DNA of 64,000 nt from assembly GCF_000975095.1 (NCBI RefSeq), contig NZ_BBRD01000001.1:238714-302713 (forward strand). The letters are read 5' to 3'. Position numbers and translations under genes: made by a program. This stretch comes from Demequina aestuarii. Lineage in GTDB: Bacteria; Actinomycetota; Actinomycetes; Actinomycetales; Demequinaceae. Numbering within the stretch: the first letter of the stretch is position 1; each line of letters starts with the position of its first letter. Below are positions 7,898 to 15,800 of this stretch, one piece after another. The notes below the pieces were generated by a model, which worked only from the letters and a program-made list of their open reading frames with translations, was not told where the DNA came from and did not search any database.

Positions 7898-8916
7898 ACG
7901 CCCAGGAGCTCAGCTGGTACGCACTGTGGGGTGCGACCGCGCTGTACGCGATCGCGATGGTCGCCTCATCCATCCACCTGTCTCGCGTCGCTGATGCGAA
8001 GGCGGCCGCCAAGGGCAAGGTGGCCGCAGCCGTCGGCGCGACGCACGCAGGTGAGGCGACGGCGCACGGAGCGAGCGCATCGGCCGCTTCTCCCGAGCCT
8101 GTGCGCACCACCGCTGCCGGCATCGCGCAGTCCACCACGCTGGTGGGCGCGATTCTGAATGGCGTGGGCGTGATCGCGCGCGGCATCGAGGCAGGGCACG
8201 CGCCGTGGTCGACCATGTACGAGTACACGATCACAGGGTCGTTCGTCGCCGTGGTGGTCTTCCTCATCGTTCAGAGCCGACGCGACGTGTCGTATCTTGC
8301 TCCCGGCGTCACGGGTTTCGCGACCATCGCGCTCGGCCTCGCACTCACGACGCTGTATCAAGCGTCCACGGGCCTCCAGCCGGCTCTCCAGAGCTTCTGG
8401 CTCGTCATCCACGTCTCGATCGCGATCATCGCGACCGGCGTCTTCATCGTCGCCGCCGTCGCCACCGGGCTGCAGCTGATGCGCGACTATCGCACCGAGC
8501 AGCCGGTCGTCGTCACCGACGGTCGCCACGCGCTCGCACGCCTGATGCGTCGCTGGCGCAACGCGAACATCCGTGTGCTGCGGGGCTGGAACTGGCTCGA
8601 GGGCGTGCCGGAGCCGCCCCGGCTCGAGGCGCTCGCCTTCAGGCTGCACGCGGTCGGATTCGTGCTGTGGACGTTCACCGTGATGGCCGGCGCGGTGTGG
8701 GCCGAGCACGCGTGGGGCCGCTACTGGGGGTGGGACCCCAAGGAGGTGTGGTCCTTCGTGATCTGGGTGGTCTATGCCGCCTATCTGCACGCGCGCACCA
8801 CCCAGGGCTGGGCGGGCCGACGGAGCGCCGTCATCGCGCTCATCGGATTCGTCACCCTGATCATGAACTTCACCGTCGTGAACCTGTACTTCCAGGGCAT
8901 GCACACCTACGCGTGA
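7894..8916 (+). CDS. ccsA: Cytochrome c biogenesis protein CcsA (CcsB)
   Basis: A 340-residue polytopic membrane protein with the haem-handling tryptophan-rich motif GRYWGWDPKEVWSFVIWV near residue 275 and conserved histidines (GIEAGHAPWSTMYEY around residue 100, and in the last outer loops). It forms the haem export and ligation complex with ResB. An Ala-rich low-complexity stretch (residues about 35-75) between helix 1 and helix 2 is longer than usual. It ends in TGA that overlaps a GTG codon in frame with the following glycosyltransferase gene. Confidence 0.92.
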   Translation: MNAQELSWYALWGATALYAIAMVASSIHLSRVADAKAAAKGKVAAAVGATHAGEATAHGASASAASPEPVRTTAAGIAQSTTLVGAILNGVGVIARGIEAGHAPWSTMYEYTITGSFVAVVVFLIVQSRRDVSYLAPGVTGFATIALGLALTTLYQASTGLQPALQSFWLVIHVSIAIIATGVFIVAAVATGLQLMRDYRTEQPVVVTDGRHALARLMRRWRNANIRVLRGWNWLEGVPEPPRLEALAFRLHAVGFVLWTFTVMAGAVWAEHAWGRYWGWDPKEVWSFVIWVVYAAYLHARTTQGWAGRRSAVIALIGFVTLIMNFTVVNLYFQGMHTYA

Positions 8917-8921
8917 GCCGT

Positions 8922-10043
8922 ATGAAGATCGCGATGGTGCTGGACGACAGCATCGACCGCCCTGACGGGGTCCAGCAGTACGTCCTGACTCTCGGCGCAT
9001 ACTTTGAGCGTCAGGGCCATGAGGTGCATTACGTGTGCTCCGATGCCGAGCGGGACGACCTCACGGTCCACTCGCTCGCGCGCAACGTCGGCGTGACGTT
9101 CAACGGCAACGGCCTGCGCATCCCGCTGCCGACGTCCCGTGCGGGGCTGCGGGAGTTCCTCGAGGCGCAGCGCTACGACGTCATCCACGTCCAGATCCCG
9201 CACTCGCCGCTGTTCGCGGCGCGAGTGGTGGACGAGGCGAGGCGCGTGCAGGCACGCACGGTGCGGATCGTCGGCACGTTCCACATCCTGCCCGCAGGGC
9301 CCGTGAGCGGTGCGGCCACGCGTGCGCTCGGCCTGCTGCTGCGGCGCAATCTGCGTCGGTTCGACGCGTTCTGCGCCGTCTCTGCGCCGGCTGCTGAGTT
9401 CGCGCGGCGTTCCTTCGGCATCGAGCCGCGGGTGATTCCCTGCTCGATCGACACCTCCCTCTTCGCCGATGCGCCGCACGCCCCGCGGGCAGACGATCGG
9501 CTCGTGGTGGCGTTCCTGGGGAGGCTCGTCGATCGCAAGGGAGTGCTCGAGCTGATCGCTGCGCTCGCCGCGCTGCCGGCGCCCGTGCGGGCACGGCTGG
9601 ACGTGCGCATCGGTGGCAAGGGCCCGCTGCGCGACCGTGTGGCGGCCGCCGTCGCGGCCGCAGGGCTCGACGACGTCGTGACGATGGTGGGATTCGTCTC
9701 GGAGGAGGACAAACCCTCCTTCTATGCCGACGCGGACCTCGCAGTGTTCCCGGCGACCGGCGGCGAGAGCTTTGGGATCGTGCTCATCGAGGCGATGGCC
9801 TCGGGAGCGGGCGTGGTGTTCGGCGGCGACAACCCCGGTTACCTGTCGGTGCTCGGGGACCGGCCGGAGGTCAGTGTGGACCCCCGGGACACCGCTGCCT
9901 TCGCGACGGCACTGGAGCGACTGATCGACGATGCGGCGCTGCGTTCGATCGTGCATGAGGAGCAGGCCGAGCGCGTGCGGCGCTTCGACGTGACGGTGGT
10001 CGGAGAGCAGATCCTGTCGATGTACGGCCGGGCGTCGAGCTAG
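8922..10043 (+). CDS. Glycosyltransferase family 4
   Basis: A 373-residue GT-B fold retaining glycosyltransferase. The acceptor domain begins MKIAMVLDDSID with the glycine-rich loop at DGVQQYV. The donor domain contains FLGRLVDRKGVLELI and the E-x7-E region GGESFGIVLIEAMASG, which binds the nucleotide diphosphate. Relatives include phosphatidylinositol mannosyltransferases and other lipid or sugar glycosyltransferases; the acceptor is unknown. An in-frame GTG at 8913 overlaps the ccsA stop and is an alternative coupled start adding three residues. Its stop shares a CTAG with the convergent gene. Confidence 0.85.
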   Translation: MKIAMVLDDSIDRPDGVQQYVLTLGAYFERQGHEVHYVCSDAERDDLTVHSLARNVGVTFNGNGLRIPLPTSRAGLREFLEAQRYDVIHVQIPHSPLFAARVVDEARRVQARTVRIVGTFHILPAGPVSGAATRALGLLLRRNLRRFDAFCAVSAPAAEFARRSFGIEPRVIPCSIDTSLFADAPHAPRADDRLVVAFLGRLVDRKGVLELIAALAALPAPVRARLDVRIGGKGPLRDRVAAAVAAAGLDDVVTMVGFVSEEDKPSFYADADLAVFPATGGESFGIVLIEAMASGAGVVFGGDNPGYLSVLGDRPEVSVDPRDTAAFATALERLIDDAALRSIVHEEQAERVRRFDVTVVGEQILSMYGRASS

Positions 10044-10342
10044 GTCGGCCCGTCGCTCTCGCCTCGCTGGCGCCGCCGGCGCTCCTGGGTGCGCAGCCAG
10101 TTGAGGTACTCGGGGTCGTCGTCGGGAGCGCGGGGTTCGTTGCGCTGAACGCCGCCGCCCGTGCCATTGGCGTACTTGAGGTAGAGCCACGCTGCCGCGC
10201 CGAGCAGCGGCAGCAGCACGATGATGACCACCCACAGCCACTTGCGCAGGCCATAGGGCTTGTCTTCGGGGTGCTGCACGGCGTCGGTGACGCAGTAGAC
10301 CGCCGGTGCGATGTAGAGGAGGATCAGCAGCAGGCGGAGCAT
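10040..10342 (-). CDS. Small membrane protein with PLDc_N domain
   Basis: A 100-residue protein with two transmembrane helices (residues about 3-21 and 35-55: LWVVIIVLLPLLGAAAWLYL) and a charged C-terminal tail. The PLDc_N domain is the membrane anchor found on cardiolipin synthases; here it stands alone, as is common in actinobacteria. Function unknown. The stop codon is shared in a CTAG with the glycosyltransferase gene. It is transcribed divergently from the DUF4229 gene from closely packed promoters. Confidence 0.8.
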   Translation of the reverse strand: MLRLLLILLYIAPAVYCVTDAVQHPEDKPYGLRKWLWVVIIVLLPLLGAAAWLYLKYANGTGGGVQRNEPRAPDDDPEYLNWLRTQERRRRQRGESDGPT

Positions 10343-10348
10343 GGCCTC

Positions 10349-10354
10349 ATTCTA
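10349..10354 (-). promoter_or_regulatory. Leaderless-type -10 box of the PLDc_N gene
   Basis: TAGAAT on the minus strand lies 6 bases before the ATG at 10342. The divergent DUF4229 -10 box is only 8 bp away on the other strand, so the two promoters occupy the same DNA. Confidence 0.55.
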
Positions 10355-10362
10355 TGCGCCGG

Positions 10363-10368
10363 TAGGTT
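10363..10368 (+). promoter_or_regulatory. Leaderless-type -10 box of the DUF4229 gene
   Basis: TAGGTT lies 6 bases before the ATG at 10375, back to back with the PLDc_N promoter. Confidence 0.55.
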
Positions 10369-10374
10369 GGTGCC

Positions 10375-10638
10375 ATGAAGGTGTTCGTGTACTGGGCGGC
10401 TCGGACCGCGATCTTTGTGGCGGTCCTCGCGGCCCTGTGGCTCGTCGGGTGGTTCGACGTGATCGCCGTGATCGCGGCGTTCGTCCTCGCGTGGCTCATC
10501 TCGTATCTGGCGCTGCCTGGAATGCGACTCGCAGCGCAGGAGCAGATGGCGAGCGTCATCGAGCGCTCGCAGCGCGGCCTTCGTGAGGCAGACGACGAAG
10601 AGGACGCAGAGATTGGCGGGGTCGACGAATCTCGCTAG
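10375..10638 (+). CDS. DUF4229 small membrane protein
   Basis: An 87-residue protein with two transmembrane helices (about residues 10-28 and 31-50) and a hydrophilic, acidic C-terminus (ADDEEDAEIGG). The pattern matches the actinobacterial DUF4229 family, usually found beside menaquinone genes. No function is established. It converges on menA, and both stops lie in the same CTAG (10635-10638). Confidence 0.78.
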   Translation: MKVFVYWAARTAIFVAVLAALWLVGWFDVIAVIAAFVLAWLISYLALPGMRLAAQEQMASVIERSQRGLREADDEEDAEIGGVDESR

Positions 10639-11528
10639 ACAGCGATGCCGAACGCCAGCGCGAGCCCGTAGACGAGGCCCACGGCCGAGAGCCCCGCGAA
10701 GATCACCTTGAGGCCGCCGGACGGCATGCCCACCTGCTCGCGCACCGCGCCGTCGACGCGCATCGCGATCGCGAAGTACAGGCTCGGCAGGGCCACGACG
10801 GTCGCGAGCAGTGCCCACGGGCGCACGAACGCCACCACGACGGCGCACAGCACGGGGAGCAGGACGACTGCGGCGAACAGCTGGCGTGCGCGGTGCGACC
10901 CGATCTTGACGGCCAGCGTGCGCTTGCCGGCCGCGGCGTCGGTGTCGAGGTCGCGGATGTTGTTGACCATGAGCAGCGCGACGGCGTAGAGGCCCACCCC
11001 CACCGACGCGGCGACCGCCCACCACGTGATGTCTCCGGCCTGCACGTACATGGTGCCCAGGACCGCGACCGGGCCGAAGAACGCGAAGACTGCCACTTCG
11101 CCCCACCCGGCGTACCCGTAGGGGCGGTCGGAGCCGGTGTAGGTCCAGGCGGCGATGATCGCAAACAGCCCCACGAGCAGGAGCCACAGCGCTCCCGCGA
11201 GAAACACGACGAAGATGCCTGCGAGCGCTGCGACCGCGAAGCTCACGAAGGCGGCGCCCTTGACTGCGGTGGGCGTCGCCTTGCCGGTCGCGACAAGCCG
11301 GTCCGGGCCGATGCGGTCCACATCGGTGCCGCGGATGCCGTCGGAGTAGTCGTTGGCGTAGTTCGATCCCACCTGCAGCGCGAGGGCGACCACCAGCGCC
11401 AGCAGGGCCGTGTCGATGGAGAACATGCCCAGCGCTCCGGCGCTCGCGGAGCCGACGGCGACGGGTGAGATCGCGGTCCACAGGGTGCGCGGTCGCGCGC
11501 CTGCGACCCAGTCGGCGGCGGTGGTCAT
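10635..11528 (-). CDS. menA: 1,4-dihydroxy-2-naphthoate polyprenyltransferase
   Basis: A 297-residue UbiA-superfamily membrane enzyme that attaches the isoprenoid chain to dihydroxynaphthoate, giving demethylmenaquinol. The first Asp-rich motif is in NYANDYSDGIRG near residue 60 and the second in NNIRDLDTDAAAGKRT near residue 190; both bind the Mg2+-diphosphate. Eight or nine transmembrane helices are apparent. The ATG start overlaps the menE stop by 4 bp, so the two are translated together. The side chain donor would come from the polyprenyl synthase at 39 kb. Confidence 0.93.
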   Translation of the reverse strand: MTTAADWVAGARPRTLWTAISPVAVGSASAGALGMFSIDTALLALVVALALQVGSNYANDYSDGIRGTDVDRIGPDRLVATGKATPTAVKGAAFVSFAVAALAGIFVVFLAGALWLLLVGLFAIIAAWTYTGSDRPYGYAGWGEVAVFAFFGPVAVLGTMYVQAGDITWWAVAASVGVGLYAVALLMVNNIRDLDTDAAAGKRTLAVKIGSHRARQLFAAVVLLPVLCAVVVAFVRPWALLATVVALPSLYFAIAMRVDGAVREQVGMPSGGLKVIFAGLSAVGLVYGLALAFGIAV

Positions 11529-12556
11529 GGTGCCTCCTCGGCGATGATGCGTGCGGCGATCGCGCGCGCGGCGTACCGGTCGATCTTGCCAGCAGCGGTG
11601 CGTGGAACAGAATCGACGACCGCAAGGAGGCCGGGGAGCTGGGCGCGATCGAGAGGGAGGGAACCGCGGAGGTCGTCCAGCGTGACGGCAGCGCCGTGCG
11701 TCAGCGCGACCACTGCCACGACGCGCTCTCCCCACTGCGTGTCCGGAACCCCCACCACCGCCGCATCGGCGATGCCGTCGTGCGCGCGCAGCGCATGTTC
11801 GACCGGGAGGGGATGCACGTTGACGCCGCCGGACAGGATCACGTCGTCGGACCGCCCCATGACCGCGAGGACGCCAGCGTCGAGGGTCCCCAGGTCCCCC
11901 GTGCGCAGCCACCTCTCGCCGCGCGCGTGGACGAACGCGGAGTCGTCGCCGTCCGCGTAGCCGTCCGCGAGCATGGGACCCGCGAGCATGATGCGGCCCT
12001 CGTCATTGATGCGCACGCTCGTGCCCTCCAGCGGCCGCCCGTCGTAGACGCACCCCCCTGACGTCTCCGTCATCCCGTACGTCTCGATCACGCGTGGAGG
12101 CAGATCCATCCCCGGCGGTGCGCCGCCCACCAGCACCGCGTCGAAGGACGCAAGCGCATCGGCCCCTCGGGGGTCGGCGAGCAGTCGCCACACCTGGGTG
12201 GGGACCAAGGAGACGTATCGTCTTCCCGCCGGGAGGCGGTCCGTCGCCTCCGCGAAGCCCGAGGGCGTGAAGCGCGGGCGATCGTGGTGGATCAGCTCGC
12301 CGCCGCCGAGGTGCGCACGAGCGATCACCATCGCGCCGGCGATGCGGTCGGGGGGCAGCGCCAGCAGCCAGTGCCCCGGCCCGCCCAGCCGGTCGAGCGT
12401 CGCCGTCGCCGATGCGATCAGTGCGTTCCGTCCCACGAGCACCTCACGCGGTTCGCCGGTGGAGCCCGAGGTAGGCGCGGCGATTCCGGAGGCGTGTCCC
12501 GACAGCGCGGCGGCCACGGCCGCGAGTCCTCCTTCGGCGAGCCGCGCGTAGTTCAT
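11525..12556 (-). CDS. menE: o-succinylbenzoate-CoA ligase
   Basis: A 343-residue acyl-adenylate-forming enzyme that activates o-succinylbenzoate with CoA in menaquinone synthesis. The phosphate-binding loop is TSGSTGEP (residues 29-36), followed by YGMTETSGG, the LRTGDLG hinge region and the C-terminal lysine in GKIDRYAAR. It is short compared with about 450-residue ligases because the N-terminal portion before the P-loop is nearly absent, which is usual in actinobacterial MenE. The start at 12556 is supported by a -10 box 6 bases upstream. Confidence 0.9.
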   Translation of the reverse strand: MNYARLAEGGLAAVAAALSGHASGIAAPTSGSTGEPREVLVGRNALIASATATLDRLGGPGHWLLALPPDRIAGAMVIARAHLGGGELIHHDRPRFTPSGFAEATDRLPAGRRYVSLVPTQVWRLLADPRGADALASFDAVLVGGAPPGMDLPPRVIETYGMTETSGGCVYDGRPLEGTSVRINDEGRIMLAGPMLADGYADGDDSAFVHARGERWLRTGDLGTLDAGVLAVMGRSDDVILSGGVNVHPLPVEHALRAHDGIADAAVVGVPDTQWGERVVAVVALTHGAAVTLDDLRGSLPLDRAQLPGLLAVVDSVPRTAAGKIDRYAARAIAARIIAEEAP

Positions 12557-12562
12557 GCGTCC

Positions 12563-12568
12563 AGCGTA
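12563..12568 (-). promoter_or_regulatory. Leaderless-type -10 box of menE-menA
   Basis: TACGCT on the minus strand lies 6 bases before the menE ATG. The box of the divergent DUF3048 gene begins 10 bp away. Confidence 0.55.
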
Positions 12569-12577
12569 GGGCGCACC

Positions 12578-12583
12578 TAGGAT
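12578..12583 (+). promoter_or_regulatory. Leaderless-type -10 box of the DUF3048 lipoprotein gene
   Basis: TAGGAT lies 7 bases before the ATG at 12591. This argues for 12591 over the in-frame ATG at 12582, which would fall inside the box. Confidence 0.55.
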
Positions 12584-12590
12584 GTGGGGC

Positions 12591-13682
12591 ATGAGAGCCA
12601 CCCGCGTCCTGTCCTTCACCGCCGCCGCCGTCGCCGGAGCCATGGCACTGGCCGCGTGCTCGTCGGCTGACGTCGTGGAGCCGCCGGCGACCACCCAGTC
12701 GGTGGGCGCATCGGGACCGTCTCGCTCGGCCGCGCCCAGCGCGCCGCCGGACCCGCGGCCCGAGGTGGTGTGGCCGCTCACCGGCGTCGACGCCACTGAT
12801 GCGGACGCCGCGCTGCTCGACCGTCCGGCACTGTCCATCAAGATCGAGAACTCGTCGGACGCGCGTCCCCAGTCGAACCTGGACGCCGCAGACATCGTGT
12901 TCGAGGAGCAGGTCGAGTATGGGATCTCCCGGCTCGTGGCGGTCTACCACTCCGACACGCCCGAGACGGTCGGCCCCATCCGGTCGATGCGACCGATGGA
13001 CAAGAACATCATGGGATCCTTCGAGGGGCCGCTCGTGTTCTCTGGTGCGCAGCGGCGGTTCATCAACGATGCGGCCGCATCCGGGACCACTCTGATCGCT
13101 CAGGACGTGGGCGCCTATGGCTTCTTCCGGACCTCCGACAAGCCCGCTCCGCACAACCTTCACGGCACGCTCGAGGACTTCTTCGCGCAGGCGAGCGAGC
13201 TGCCCGCACCGCCCGAGCAGTTCGAGTACGCGTACCCGGACGAGCAGTCGACGATCGTCGCCGACGGCACAGCGGTGTCCTCGATCGACATCAACGCCTC
13301 GCCGCGGATGCAGCCGTCCTGGGACTGGGAGGCGGATGAGGAATCGTGGATGCGCTCGGAGGGCGGATCGCCGCACGTGACCTCTGACGGCACGCAGATC
13401 TCCGCCACGAACGTGATCGTGCTGTGGGTGGACCTGCGGAACACCAGCCGCAGCGGGGGCTCCTCCGTGCCCGAGACGATCGTCGTGACGGACGCTGGCA
13501 CCGGCTACGCCGCGTCGGGAGACTCGTACGTCCCGATCACGTGGTCCAAGGCCAGCCAGACCGACCCCTACGTGCTCGAGACCGAGGCCGGCGAGCCTGT
13601 GACCTTCATGCCCGGGAAGACGTGGGTCGAGCTGATTCCGCAGTCCGGCGGCGCGGGCCGAGGGTCGGTCGACTTCAGTTAG
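12591..13682 (+). CDS. DUF3048 (YerB-like) lipoprotein
   Basis: A 363-residue exported lipoprotein. The signal sequence ends in the lipobox LAAC with Cys23, followed by a Ser/Pro/Ala-rich linker. The N-terminal DUF3048 domain begins near ALSIKIENSSDARPQ and includes VGPIRSMRP and the C-terminal part has DAGTGYAASG. The family is widespread in Gram-positive bacteria and its biochemical function is not known. It lies tail-to-tail with menB, with a small repeat in the gap. The start follows the promoter position. Confidence 0.87.
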   Translation: MRATRVLSFTAAAVAGAMALAACSSADVVEPPATTQSVGASGPSRSAAPSAPPDPRPEVVWPLTGVDATDADAALLDRPALSIKIENSSDARPQSNLDAADIVFEEQVEYGISRLVAVYHSDTPETVGPIRSMRPMDKNIMGSFEGPLVFSGAQRRFINDAAASGTTLIAQDVGAYGFFRTSDKPAPHNLHGTLEDFFAQASELPAPPEQFEYAYPDEQSTIVADGTAVSSIDINASPRMQPSWDWEADEESWMRSEGGSPHVTSDGTQISATNVIVLWVDLRNTSRSGGSSVPETIVVTDAGTGYAASGDSYVPITWSKASQTDPYVLETEAGEPVTFMPGKTWVELIPQSGGAGRGSVDFS

Positions 13683-13732
13683 CCCGACCCCTCCGCACTC
13701 CACCCCCCCCATCCGCGCCTTAGCGTCCCAGA

Positions 13733-13788
13733 GGGCGCTCAGTGTCGGGACTCGGCTGTCGGTGGATCCTGCGGGGCGCTGAGTGTCG
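13733..13788. repeat. Paired AGTGTCG repeat, copy 1 (tail-to-tail intergenic)
   Basis: Two direct copies of GGGCGCT-S-AGTGTCG start at 13733 and 13774, 41 bp apart. The same pair with the same 41-bp spacing occurs at 62331-62387. Both lie between converging genes. An 8-C run lies just upstream. Confidence 0.5.
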
Positions 13789-13797
13789 CCCACCCGG

Positions 13798-14730
13798 TCA
13801 GAATGCGTACGGGAAGCGCGTCCAGTCGGGCTCACGCCGCTCGAGGAACGCGTCGCGCCCCTCCTGGGCCTCGTCCGTCATATACGCCATCCGGGTCGCC
13901 TCTCCGGCGAACACCTGCTGGCCCGCGAGCCCGTCGTCCGCGAGGTTGAAGGCGAACTTGAGCATGCGGATCGCCTGCGGAGACTTGGTGGCGATCAGGC
14001 GGGCGTACTCCAGCGCGGTCTCCTCCAGCTGGTGGTGCGGAACGGCCTCGTTGACAGCACCCCACCGCTCCGCATCCTGTGCGGAGTACTCGCGAGCCAG
14101 GAAGAAGATCTCTCGCGCCCGCTTGTCTCCCACCTGGCGGGCGAGCAGCGCGGAGCCGTAGCCCGCATCGAACGACCCCACGTTCGCATCGGTCTGCTTG
14201 AAGCGCGCGTGCTCGAGCGACGCGATCGACAGGTCCGCGACCACGTGCAGAGAGTGCCCGCCGCCTGCCGCCCAGCCGTTCACCGCAGCGATGACCACCT
14301 TGGGGCTCGTGCGCATAAGGCGCTGCACCTCGAGGATGTGCAGCCGCCCGCCGTGTGCCGGCGCATCGGCCGCCGTGCCCTCGTAGAGGTAGCCATCCTT
14401 GCCGCGAATGCGCTGGTCGCCGCCCGAGCAGAACGACCACACGCCGTCCTTGGGCGCCGGCCCGTTGCCGGTGAGAATGACGGCCGCGACGTCGGCGGTC
14501 TGGCGCGCGTGGTCCAGCGCGCGGTACAACTCGTCGACGGTCTGGGGCCGGAACGCATTGCGCACCTCCGGCCGGTTGAAGGCGATGCGCACGGCGGGAA
14601 GGTCGCGCTCCTCGCCGCCCTCGCGGGTGACCCACCGGTGGTAGGTGATGTCGCCGTCGGGGAAGCCGTCGATCGCGCGCCATTGCTGCGCGTCGAACGT
14701 GTCGGAGACCTGCGCCGGGATGTCGCTCAT
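13798..14730 (-). CDS. menB: 1,4-dihydroxy-2-naphthoyl-CoA synthase
   Basis: A 310-residue crotonase-fold enzyme that closes the second ring of menaquinone from o-succinylbenzoyl-CoA. Recognisable features are FNRPEVRNAFRPQTVDEL near residue 55, the oxyanion-hole and active-site loop FCSGGDQRIRGKDGY, the motif NGWAAGGGHSLHVVADL, and FDAGYGSALLARQVGDKRA. The length is typical of the actinobacterial form. The ATG at 14730 has a -10 box 7 bases upstream. It is divergent from menC. Confidence 0.94.
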   Translation of the reverse strand: MSDIPAQVSDTFDAQQWRAIDGFPDGDITYHRWVTREGGEERDLPAVRIAFNRPEVRNAFRPQTVDELYRALDHARQTADVAAVILTGNGPAPKDGVWSFCSGGDQRIRGKDGYLYEGTAADAPAHGGRLHILEVQRLMRTSPKVVIAAVNGWAAGGGHSLHVVADLSIASLEHARFKQTDANVGSFDAGYGSALLARQVGDKRAREIFFLAREYSAQDAERWGAVNEAVPHHQLEETALEYARLIATKSPQAIRMLKFAFNLADDGLAGQQVFAGEATRMAYMTDEAQEGRDAFLERREPDWTRFPYAF

Positions 14731-14737
14731 GCGAGTC

Positions 14738-14743
14738 AGCGTA
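14738..14743 (-). promoter_or_regulatory. Leaderless-type -10 box of menB
   Basis: TACGCT on the minus strand lies 7 bases before the menB ATG. Confidence 0.55.
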
Positions 14744-14766
14744 GTCCCGCCACTCACGTCCTCTCG

Positions 14767-14806
14767 CTGCGCACCACTGTCCGCGTCGACACGCCGTGGA
14801 ACCGGA
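14767..14806. repeat. Dispersed intergenic repeat, copy in the menB-menC gap
   Basis: This 40-bp segment matches 40058-40095 at about 31 positions, including the common blocks ACCACT and GACACGCCGTG. The copies lie 25 kb apart in unrelated intergenic regions. Confidence 0.5.
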
Positions 14807-14902
14807 TGCGCTCGCACGCAGCACGGGGTGTCGAGGGCCAGAACGGCTCGCAGTCGATGAGCGACGGCGGCCGATGCGCGAGCCGGGAGGGCGCAAGCCG
14901 CC

Positions 14903-14908
14903 TAGGCT
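14903..14908 (+). promoter_or_regulatory. Leaderless-type -10 box of menC-menD
   Basis: TAGGCT lies 7 bases before the menC ATG at 14916. Confidence 0.55.
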
Positions 14909-14915
14909 GTGAGCC

Positions 14916-15800
14916 ATGGAGTTCCGGCCCTTCACCGTCGAGCTCCGCACCCGATTCCGGGGCCTCACCCGCCGCTCCGGCGTGCTCGTCCGTGGGATCG
15001 ACGCGGAGGGACACGAGCATTGGGGCGAGTACTCCCCGTTCGCCGACTACTCGCCCGAGCGCAAGGGCCGGTGGTGGAGCGCCGCGATGGAGGCCGCTCG
15101 CGGCGAGTGGCCCGCGCCGGTGCGTGACTCGGTCGCCGTCAACAGCATCGTCCCGGAGGTCGAACCCGAGACCGCGCGCGACTACGCGACGGCAGGGGGA
15201 GCCCGCACCGCCAAGGTCAAGGTGGGCGGCGGGACCCTCGCCGACGACATCGCCCGCATCGAGGCAGTGGCCGATGCGCTCGGCCCCGGCGGCGCGATCC
15301 GCATCGACGTCAACGGCGGCTGGGAGCTCGACGAGGCGGTACGCGCGATCCGGGCGCTCGACCGTGCGGCCCGGACGGGCGGCATCGATGGGCTCGAGTA
15401 CGTGGAGCAGCCCTGCGACAGCGTGGCGGACCTCGCGGCGCTGCGGCGCCGTGTGGACGTGCCGGTCGCGGCAGACGAGGCCATCCGCATCCCCGGCTCT
15501 GCCGATGCGGTGCTCGCCGCCGATGCGGCGGACGTCTTCATCCTCAAGGCCGCGCCGCTGGGCGGAGTGCGCCGCTCGCTCGAGATCGCGGATCAGGTCT
15601 CGCCACGGCCGGTGGTGATCGCGAGCTCGATGGAGTCCTCCGTGGGCCTCGCGGCAGGTGTCGCGCTCGCGTGCGCGCTGCCCGCGGAGCCGCTCGCGTG
15701 CGGACTCGGTACGGGAATGCTGCTCGCCACCGACACCGTGGCGTCCACGCTCGTGCCGACCGGCGGGCGCATCGGCTCAGAGCCCCTGGAGGTCACCTAA
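14916..15800 (+). CDS. menC: o-succinylbenzoate synthase
   Basis: A 294-residue enolase-superfamily enzyme that dehydrates SHCHC to o-succinylbenzoate. Active-site features are KVKVGGG (catalytic lysine), RIDVNGGW and VEQPC (metal ligands Asp and Glu), AADEAIR (third metal ligand), and the final lysine in FILKAAPLGG. The divergent, short N-terminal capping domain fits actinobacterial MenC. It is followed immediately by the GTG of menD, with no gap. Confidence 0.92.
   Translation: MEFRPFTVELRTRFRGLTRRSGVLVRGIDAEGHEHWGEYSPFADYSPERKGRWWSAAMEAARGEWPAPVRDSVAVNSIVPEVEPETARDYATAGGARTAKVKVGGGTLADDIARIEAVADALGPGGAIRIDVNGGWELDEAVRAIRALDRAARTGGIDGLEYVEQPCDSVADLAALRRRVDVPVAADEAIRIPGSADAVLAADAADVFILKAAPLGGVRRSLEIADQVSPRPVVIASSMESSVGLAAGVALACALPAEPLACGLGTGMLLATDTVASTLVPTGGRIGSEPLEVT

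Noticed and set aside
12582..12590. ATG at 12582 as start of the DUF3048 lipoprotein
   Set aside because: It lies inside the -10 box and would place a Trp-Gly before the signal peptide; the ATG at 12591 fits the promoter and the signal sequence.
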